Of a stretch of 10,935 bases of DNA, positions 6,339 through 10,935 are shown in pieces. The translations under genes and the position numbers were made by a program. The number at the start of each line of letters is the position of its first letter. The first letter of the stretch is position 1. The DNA is taken from positions 1 through 10,935 of the forward strand of contig JALVYZ010000246.1 in assembly GCA_027037705.1 (NCBI GenBank). Direction: 5' to 3'. Source of the DNA: a bacterium (GTDB lineage Bacteria; DYJV01; JALVYZ01). The notes under the pieces are model-generated. The model made no database searches. It had not been told where the DNA came from and saw only the letters and a list, made by a program, of their open reading frames with translations.

Positions 6339-6854
6339 CTATTCTTTTTCAATATTTTCTTGCTCTGAAGAAACTTCCTCCTCTTTATTAGCTTCTTTTA
6401 CTTCTTCAGAAGGTTTAATTTCTGTTTCTAATTTCTCTTTTAACTCTTCAACTTCTTTTGGTTTAACTTCTTTTTTATCTTTTGAAGTTTTTTCAATCTC
6501 TTCTTCAACAAACATAATATAAGCCATTGGAGCAGCATCACCAGCTCTAAATCCAGCCTTTACTATTCTTGTGTAACCTCCAGGTCTATCCTTGTATTTA
6601 GGAGCTATCTCATCAAATAATTTTCTAACTGCTTTTTTATCATCTAATCTTGCAACTGCCAATCTTCTTGCATGCAAAGTGCCTTTTTTCCCAAGTGTAA
6701 CAAGCTTTTCAACAAATCTTCTTAAATTTTTAGCTTTAGCAAGAGTTGTTTTTATTTTACCATTTTTAATTAGTGCTTTAGCAAGATTCCTATAATTAGC
6801 TTTTGCATGATCTGAATCTGTTCCCATTCTCTTTGATAATACTCTATGTCTCAT
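6339..6854 (-). CDS. rplQ: 50S ribosomal protein L17 with acidic C-terminal extension
   Basis: Residues 1-116 form a normal L17: MRHRVLSKRMGTDSDHAKA at the start, then TTLAKAKNLRRFVEKLVTL, and the closing GGYTRIVKAGFRAGDAAPMA before MFVEE. L17 is a large-subunit protein near the peptide exit tunnel. The chain continues about 55 residues further (117-171) as a low-complexity Glu/Lys-rich tail, making 171 residues where the family usually has about 115-130. ATG at 6854 overlaps the rpoA stop as TAATG, with GGAG upstream, so it is coupled to rpoA. It is the last gene of the operon, ending before the terminator. The tail is probably disordered; its role is unknown. Confidence 0.96.
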   Translation of the reverse strand: MRHRVLSKRMGTDSDHAKANYRNLAKALIKNGKIKTTLAKAKNLRRFVEKLVTLGKKGTLHARRLAVARLDDKKAVRKLFDEIAPKYKDRPGGYTRIVKAGFRAGDAAPMAYIMFVEEEIEKTSKDKKEVKPKEVEELKEKLETEIKPSEEVKEANKEEEVSSEQENIEKE

Positions 6855-7891
6855 TATTCCTCTCCTTCATTTTGCTGAAGTAATACTTTATTTGGGTCAA
6901 ATCCTTCAATTTTCATTCCTAAAGACAAACCTAACTCTTTTAATTTATCTTTTATATCATTTAATGACTTTCTACCAAAGTTTTTAGTTGCAAGCATCTC
7001 TGCTTCTGTTTTTTGAACAAGCTCACCTATAAGTCTAATATTAGCTTTTCTTAAACAATTAGATGCTCTTACAGAAAGCTCAAGCTCATCAACTGGCCTG
7101 TAAAGATGCTTCATAACTTCTTTGCTTAATTGACCTGCCTCTTCGTCTTTTTGTTCTTCTTTTTCTTCTTTTGGCGGCTGAACAGCATTTTCATCAAAAT
7201 TAATAAATATACTTAATTGATCCTGCAATATTTTAGCAGCAAATGCTAAAGCATCTTCTGGTTTTACTCCACCTTTTGTCCATATTTCTATTGTTAGTTT
7301 ATCATAGTCAGTTTTTTCTCCTATTCTTGCATCTGAAACATTATACGCAACTTTTAAAATTGGAGAATAAATTGCATCAATTCCAATTGTGCCTATTGGC
7401 AAATTTTCTTTTCTTTCATAGGCTGGCTCATATCCTTTACCCATTCTAACTGTTAATAAAGCTTTTATCTCTCCATCTTCATCTAAAGTTGCAATATGTT
7501 GCTCTGGATTCAAAATTTTTACACCACTTACAGTCTCAATGTCTCCAGCTGTAACTTCTTTTGGACCTTTTACATTTAATTTTAAAATTTTATCTTCATC
7601 ATCTTCCATATGGACATACACTTGCTTTAAATTTAATATTATTTCTGCAACATTTTCTTTAACCCCAGGGATTAAATCAAATTCGTGCATTACCCCTTCA
7701 AATTTTACATCTACAATAGCACTTCCTTGAATTGATGACAATAAAACTCTTCTTAATGCATTTCCAAGAGTAATACCATACCCTCGTTCAAGTGGTTCTA
7801 TTATAAATTTGCCATATTTATCAGGCTCATTAGAAGGCTCTTTTATAATATTTTTTGGTTTTACAAGTTCTGTCCAGTTACGATATATCAT
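6854..7891 (-). CDS. rpoA: DNA-directed RNA polymerase alpha subunit
   Basis: A 345-residue alpha subunit. The N-terminal domain (about 1-235) dimerises and nucleates polymerase assembly. It includes FIIEPLERGYGITLGNALRR near 29-48 and the LLSSIQGSAIV stretch. An acidic, charged linker (about 240-260) leads to the C-terminal domain (about 270-330), which binds UP elements and activators. There VRASNCLRKANI gives R275 and N278, and NFGRKS gives G306 and K308, corresponding to the DNA-contacting residues of E. coli alpha. ATG at 7891 follows GGGAGG with 6 nt spacing. The gene starts 13 nt after rpsD and overlaps rplQ by one base, the standard arrangement. Confidence 0.98.
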   Translation of the reverse strand: MIYRNWTELVKPKNIIKEPSNEPDKYGKFIIEPLERGYGITLGNALRRVLLSSIQGSAIVDVKFEGVMHEFDLIPGVKENVAEIILNLKQVYVHMEDDEDKILKLNVKGPKEVTAGDIETVSGVKILNPEQHIATLDEDGEIKALLTVRMGKGYEPAYERKENLPIGTIGIDAIYSPILKVAYNVSDARIGEKTDYDKLTIEIWTKGGVKPEDALAFAAKILQDQLSIFINFDENAVQPPKEEKEEQKDEEAGQLSKEVMKHLYRPVDELELSVRASNCLRKANIRLIGELVQKTEAEMLATKNFGRKSLNDIKDKLKELGLSLGMKIEGFDPNKVLLQQNEGEE

Positions 7892-7904
7892 TAAAATCCT
7901 CCCA

Positions 7905-8531
7905 TTATTTTGAATAAAGCTCTACAATTAATTGTTCATTTACTGGTAAAATAATCTCTTCTCTTTGAGGCAATCTCTTTACAGTCCCTTTCATTGCTTC
8001 TCTATCTACTTCAAGATATTCAGGCACACTTCTTCTCTGTGTAGAAGCTAAAATATCCTTCATAAATTCTGTTTCTTTAGTCTTTTCTCTAATCTCAATT
8101 ACATCACCTTCTTTTACTAAAAAAGAAGGGATATTAACTTTTTTTTCATTAACTAAAACATGGTTATGCCTTACAAATATTCTCGCTTCTCTCCTTGTTC
8201 TTGCAAAACCCATTCTGAATACGATATTATCAAGCCTTCTTTCTAACAATTGTATTAAATTATCACCAGTAATACCTTTCATTGTATCAGCTTTTTCAAA
8301 ATATCTCCTAAATTGATTTTCACTCATTCCATAGATTCTTTTTAACTTCTGTTTTTCTCTTAACTGTAATCCATATCCTGTTAATTTAGTTCTCTTCTGC
8401 CCATGTTCACCTGGTGGATAACTTCTTTTTTCAAAAGCGCATTTAGAAGAGTAGCATCTATCTCCTTTTAAAAATAGCTTTACACCTTCTCTTCTACATA
8501 ACCTACAAACTGGACCTGTATATCTTGCCAA
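7905..8531 (-). CDS. rpsD: 30S ribosomal protein S4 (zinc-binding C+ form)
   Basis: A 208-residue S4, a primary 16S rRNA binder that starts assembly of the 30S body. The N-terminus has the four-cysteine cluster C9-x2-C12-x13-C26-x4-C31, as in Thermus S4, which binds zinc. [21 protein letters not shown] and the S4 RNA-binding domain (SRLDN-like [21 protein letters not shown], about 92-155) follow; it ends [14 protein letters not shown]. The start codon is TTG (8531-8529), with AGGAGG 6 nt upstream. S4 often represses its own operon by binding the mRNA leader; I see no specific pseudoknot in the 36-nt gap to rpsK. Confidence 0.98.
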   Translation of the reverse strand: MARYTGPVCRLCRREGVKLFLKGDRCYSSKCAFEKRSYPPGEHGQKRTKLTGYGLQLREKQKLKRIYGMSENQFRRYFEKADTMKGITGDNLIQLLERRLDNIVFRMGFARTRREARIFVRHNHVLVNEKKVNIPSFLVKEGDVIEIREKTKETEFMKDILASTQRRSVPEYLEVDREAMKGTVKRLPQREEIILPVNEQLIVELYSK

Positions 8532-8567
8532 AATTAACCTCCTAAGTATAATATTTTATTATTAAAA

Positions 8568-8960
8568 TTAAACTCTTCTTCTCTTTGGTGGTCTACATCC
8601 ATTATGAGGTATTGGAGTTATATCTCTAATACTTGTTATTTGCAAGCCAGCTGCTTGAAGTGCTCTTATCGCACTTTCTCTACCTGCTCCTGGTCCTTTC
8701 ACCAATACGCCAACTTTTTTTAAACCCATATCAAGTGCTTTTTTTGCTGCTTCAGTTGCTGCAAGTTGTGCTGCGTATGGTGTACTTTTTCTTGAACCTT
8801 TAAACCCTACACTTCCTCCACTTGCCCATGTTAAAACATTACCCTGTTTATCTGTAATTGTTATAATAATGTTATTAAAAGTTGACTTTATATAAGCTCT
8901 TCCTTCATCAATATTTAATTTTTGAATTTTTTTCCTTGTGCCTCTTTTTTTTCTCGCCAT
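8568..8960 (-). CDS. rpsK: 30S ribosomal protein S11
   Basis: A 130-residue S11, standard length, part of the 30S platform contacting mRNA near the E site. Visible landmarks are [16 protein letters not shown], the [22 protein letters not shown] run, [17 protein letters not shown] and the closing [20 protein letters not shown] at 8960 has GAGGAG a few bases upstream. It lies 17 nt after rpsM and 36 nt before rpsD, in the conserved order. Confidence 0.98.
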   Translation of the reverse strand: MARKKRGTRKKIQKLNIDEGRAYIKSTFNNIIITITDKQGNVLTWASGGSVGFKGSRKSTPYAAQLAATEAAKKALDMGLKKVGVLVKGPGAGRESAIRALQAAGLQITSIRDITPIPHNGCRPPKRRRV

Positions 8961-8977
8961 CTGTCTCCTCTTAATTT

Positions 8978-9361
8978 TTATTTTTTACCAGCTTTTTTCT
9001 TTTTAGCTATTGCAGCGCCTCTTGGTCCCTTTCTTGTTCTTGCATTTGTTCTTGTTCTCTGTCCCCTTACAGGTAGACCTCTTTTATGTCTTAATCCTCT
9101 ATAACATCCTATTTCTATAAGTCTTTTAATATTTTGCGTAATCTCTTTTCTTAACTCACCTTCAACTTTAAAATTGTCATCAATATATCTTCTAATTTTA
9201 TTAATATCTTCCTCGCTTAAATCTTTAGTTCTAATATCAGGATCCACTCCAGTAGCTTGTAAAATCTGTTTTGCTCTACTTCTTCCAATACCAAAAATAT
9301 AAGTTAATGCAATTTCTATTCTTTTATTTCTTGGTAAATCAACTCCAGCTATTCTTGCCAT
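8978..9361 (-). CDS. rpsM: 30S ribosomal protein S13
   Basis: A 127-residue S13, found in the 30S head where it bridges to the 50S subunit and touches P-site tRNA. It begins [20 protein letters not shown], with the [11 protein letters not shown] helix-hairpin-like element at about 25-35. The [18 protein letters not shown] segment and a Lys-rich tail are typical. ATG at 9361 follows GGAGGAAAA. It begins 11 nt after rpmJ. Confidence 0.98.
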   Translation of the reverse strand: MARIAGVDLPRNKRIEIALTYIFGIGRSRAKQILQATGVDPDIRTKDLSEEDINKIRRYIDDNFKVEGELRKEITQNIKRLIEIGCYRGLRHKRGLPVRGQRTRTNARTRKGPRGAAIAKKKKAGKK

Positions 9362-9372
9362 TTTTCCTCCCT

Positions 9373-9486
9373 CTAACCCTGTCTCTGTTTATGTTTTGGA
9401 TTTTCACAAATTACTCTTACAATTCCTCTTCTTTTAATAATTTTACATTTATTGCATATTTTTTTTACACTACTTCTAACTTTCAT
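9373..9486 (-). CDS. rpmJ: 50S ribosomal protein L36 (zinc-binding C+ form)
   Basis: A 37-codon gene read directly from the minus strand: ATG at 9486-9484, stop TAG at 9375-9373. The protein begins [20 protein letters not shown] and ends KHKQRQG. The zinc ligands C11, C14, C27 and H32 (C-x2-C-x12-C-x4-H) are all present, so this is the zinc form. The exact 37-residue length is usual for L36. AAGGAG lies 6 nt before ATG. It sits between infA and rpsM, its conserved place. Easily overlooked because of its size. Confidence 0.97.
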   Translation of the reverse strand: MKVRSSVKKICNKCKIIKRRGIVRVICENPKHKQRQG

Positions 9487-9506
9487 TTTATACTCCTTAT
9501 ATTAAA

Positions 9507-9728
9507 TTATTTATTGTATCTATAAACAACTCTTCCCCTTGACAAGTCATATGGTGAAAGCTCTAATTTTACCTTATCTCCAGGCAAAATTTTTATATAA
9601 TGCATTCTCATTTTACCAGAAATATGTGCCAAAACTTCATGCCCATTTTCAAGTTTCACTTTGAACATTGCATTAGGTAAAGTCTCTAAAACTACTCCAT
9701 CTACTTCTATTGCATCTCCTTTAGCCAT
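9507..9728 (-). CDS. infA: Translation initiation factor IF-1
   Basis: A 73-residue protein, one longer than the common 72. IF-1 binds the 30S A site and helps IF-2 and IF-3 select the initiator tRNA. The whole chain is the S1-like OB fold: [20 protein letters not shown], then [20 protein letters not shown], then [19 protein letters not shown]. It starts [14 protein letters not shown] at 9728 has AGGAGGG 6 nt upstream. The 72-nt gap to map holds repeat sequence (separate entry). Confidence 0.97.
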   Translation of the reverse strand: MAKGDAIEVDGVVLETLPNAMFKVKLENGHEVLAHISGKMRMHYIKILPGDKVKLELSPYDLSRGRVVYRYNK

Positions 9729-9747
9729 CTATACCCTCCTAAACTAA

Positions 9748-9800
9748 AGTGATGGTGTTTTATTTAATTTTTTACTATCACCACCACTATCACTAACACT
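9748..9800 (-). repeat. Hexamer repeats and imperfect hairpin in the infA leader
   Basis: On the minus strand the gap after map opens with four near-identical hexamers, AGTGTT AGTGAT AGTGGT GGTGAT (9800-9777). On the plus strand this also appears as a direct repeat ACTATCAC (9774-9781 and 9786-9793). Part of it (9794-9785) can pair with CACCATCACT at 9757-9748, nine of ten positions, across an A/T-rich loop of 27 nt. The pairing arm ends about 12 nt before the infA ribosome binding site. It may be a leader structure or only local repetition. Confidence 0.4.
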
Positions 9801-10547
9801 TTATAAAGTTAAAATATCAGGTCCATTATCTGTCACTGCAACAGTATGTTCAAAATGGGCACTCAGTTTTCTATCTCTTGTAACAGCAGTCCAGCCATCC
9901 TTTAAAATATCAACTTCAAAAGTTCCCTCATTTACCATAGGTTCTATTGCAATTACAAGTCCTTTTTTTATAATTACACCATTATTTGGATCTCCAAAAT
10001 TTGGGACTTGAGGTTCTTCATGGAGATTCCTTCCTATTCCATGCCCTACAAACTTTCTAACAACAGAAAATCCATATTTTTTTACTGTTTTTTCAACTGT
10101 GTCAGAGAGCTTCCCTAATCTATTTCCAATCACTGCTTGATTAATTGCATTATCTAAAGCTTCTTTTGTTGCTTTTACAAGTTTTAATTTTTTTTTATTT
10201 GGCTTTCCTACAATTTTTGTAAAAGCAGCATCACCATAAAAACCTTTATATTCAACACCAAAATCTATTTTAACTAAATCACCTTTTTTTATAATTTTTT
10301 TAGAAGAAGGTATTCCATGCACAACTTCTTCATTTAATGATACACACACTGATTTTGGAAAACCCCCATATCCTTTAAAAGCTGGTCTTGCTTTATATTT
10401 TTTACAAAGTTTTTCAGCTTCTTTATCAAGCTCTATTGTTGGTAATCCCTCTTCTATTTTATCATATAAAACATTTAAAACTTCTCTAACAATCTTGCAG
10501 GCATCTCTTATCTTCTCAATTTCTAATTCTGATTTATAATATATCAT
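9801..10547 (-). CDS. map: Methionine aminopeptidase, type I
   Basis: A 248-residue cytosolic enzyme that removes the initiator methionine from new proteins when the second residue is small. It has the type Ia size, without an N-terminal zinc-finger extension. All five metal ligands of the pita-bread fold are visible: D95 (KIDFG), D106 (YGDAAFT), H169 (FVGHGIG), E202 (AIEPM) and E233 (HFEHTV). Substrate-contacting histidines H77 (VVHGIP) and H176 (NLHEEP) are present too. ATG at 10547 overlaps the adk stop as ATGA. No Shine-Dalgarno sequence is visible before it (CTTTCTTCCAA), so translation probably depends on coupling to adk. Confidence 0.97.
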   Translation of the reverse strand: MIYYKSELEIEKIRDACKIVREVLNVLYDKIEEGLPTIELDKEAEKLCKKYKARPAFKGYGGFPKSVCVSLNEEVVHGIPSSKKIIKKGDLVKIDFGVEYKGFYGDAAFTKIVGKPNKKKLKLVKATKEALDNAINQAVIGNRLGKLSDTVEKTVKKYGFSVVRKFVGHGIGRNLHEEPQVPNFGDPNNGVIIKKGLVIAIEPMVNEGTFEVDILKDGWTAVTRDRKLSAHFEHTVAVTDNGPDILTL

Positions 10548-10935
10548 TTGGAAGAAAGTATTGCATCAATTTGAGCAAAAATCTCGTCAATATTTCCTAC
10601 ACCATTAACCTTTTTTACTTTATCTTTATAATAATCAATTAATGGTTGAGTTTGTTCATTATAAACCTTAATTCTATTTCTAACTGTTTCTTCTTTATCA
10701 TCATCTCTCTGATAAAGCTCACCACCACATTTATCACAAACTCCTTCTTTTTTTGGTGGATTATAAATTATATGATAAACAGCACCACAATCTTTACACA
10801 TTCTTCTGCCTGTAATTCTTCTTACCAACTCTTCATCTGGAACATCTATACATATTACATAATCAATTTGAGAATTCATCTCTTTTAACATCTCATCAAG
10901 TGCAACAGCTTGTTTAACAGTTCTTGGAAATCCAT
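10544..10935 (-). CDS. adk: Adenylate kinase, zinc-LID type (5' end cut by window)
   Basis: The C-terminal 129 or so residues of adenylate kinase, which interconverts ATP + AMP and two ADP. The frame enters at the right edge within the conserved GFPRTVKQAVALDE AMP-binding segment, so the P-loop and N-terminal third lie outside. The LID carries a four-cysteine zinc knuckle, C-x2-C-x16-C-x2-C (RRMCKDCGAVYH and VCDKCGGELYQ), as in Bacillus-type and many thermophile enzymes. The catalytic-arginine strings TGRR and ETVRNRIKVY are intact. Translation from an internal ATG at 10891 would miss the AMP site, so that is not the real start. Its stop overlaps map by 4 nt. Confidence 0.96.
   Translation of the reverse strand, partial: GFPRTVKQAVALDEMLKEMNSQIDYVICIDVPDEELVRRITGRRMCKDCGAVYHIIYNPPKKEGVCDKCGGELYQRDDDKEETVRNRIKVYNEQTQPLIDYYKDKVKKVNGVGNIDEIFAQIDAILSSK

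Noticed and set aside
8532-8567. S4-binding autoregulatory pseudoknot before rpsD
   Set aside because: The 36-nt gap is almost entirely A/T and too short for the known structure; no convincing stem was seen.
10544-10891. Short stand-alone protein beginning at the ATG at 10891
   Set aside because: The frame continues upstream to the window edge with the conserved adenylate kinase GFPRTV segment, so this ATG is internal to a truncated adk.

Overview
This is an AT-rich, roughly 30% GC segment in which every supported gene lies on the minus strand, so the biological order runs from high to low coordinates. The content points to a motile, piliated, low-GC Gram-negative bacterium with sigma-54: a complete proximal flagellar rod/MS-ring/switch set, a type IV pilin, Cys-rich (zinc) forms of S4, L36 and adenylate kinase, and a sigma-54-like promoter. 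Thermophilic Aquificota such as Hydrogenothermaceae, or Deferribacterota, would fit. This is inference from style and gene content, not an identification.

Region A (10935 to 6278) is the distal part of the conserved ribosomal-protein/alpha operon: adk (5' end cut by the window), map, infA, rpmJ (37 codons), rpsM, rpsK, rpsD, rpoA, rplQ. Spacing is tight (ATGA and TAATG overlaps, gaps of 13 to 72 nt), which suggests co-transcription. It ends in a strong intrinsic terminator at about 6273-6305.

Region B (6274 to 1620) is a flagellar basal-body operon: flgB, flgC, fliE, fliF, fliG, fliH. A -24/-12 (sigma-54 type) promoter, TTGGAAC-N5-TTGCT, starts right at the end of the terminator U-tract. It places the predicted transcript start about 20 nt before a good ribosome binding site for flgB. 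The genes are coupled, with TAATG overlaps at flgB/flgC and fliF/fliG and an 8-nt overlap at fliG/fliH, where fliH uses a TTG start. The usual downstream fliI ATPase gene is not present here.

Region C (1623 to 1) is a type IV pilin gene with its own possible sigma-70 promoter. Two bases after its stop begins a long multi-spanning membrane protein (at least 384 aa, running off the left edge). Its N-terminal motifs identify it as DUF2723, the TMEM260-like GT-C glycosyltransferase family. The tight coupling suggests a pilin-modifying enzyme and is the most interesting lead in the window.

No stretch longer than about 115 bases lacks a gene. I saw no tRNA, rRNA, CRISPR array, insertion sequence or convincing plus-strand gene.
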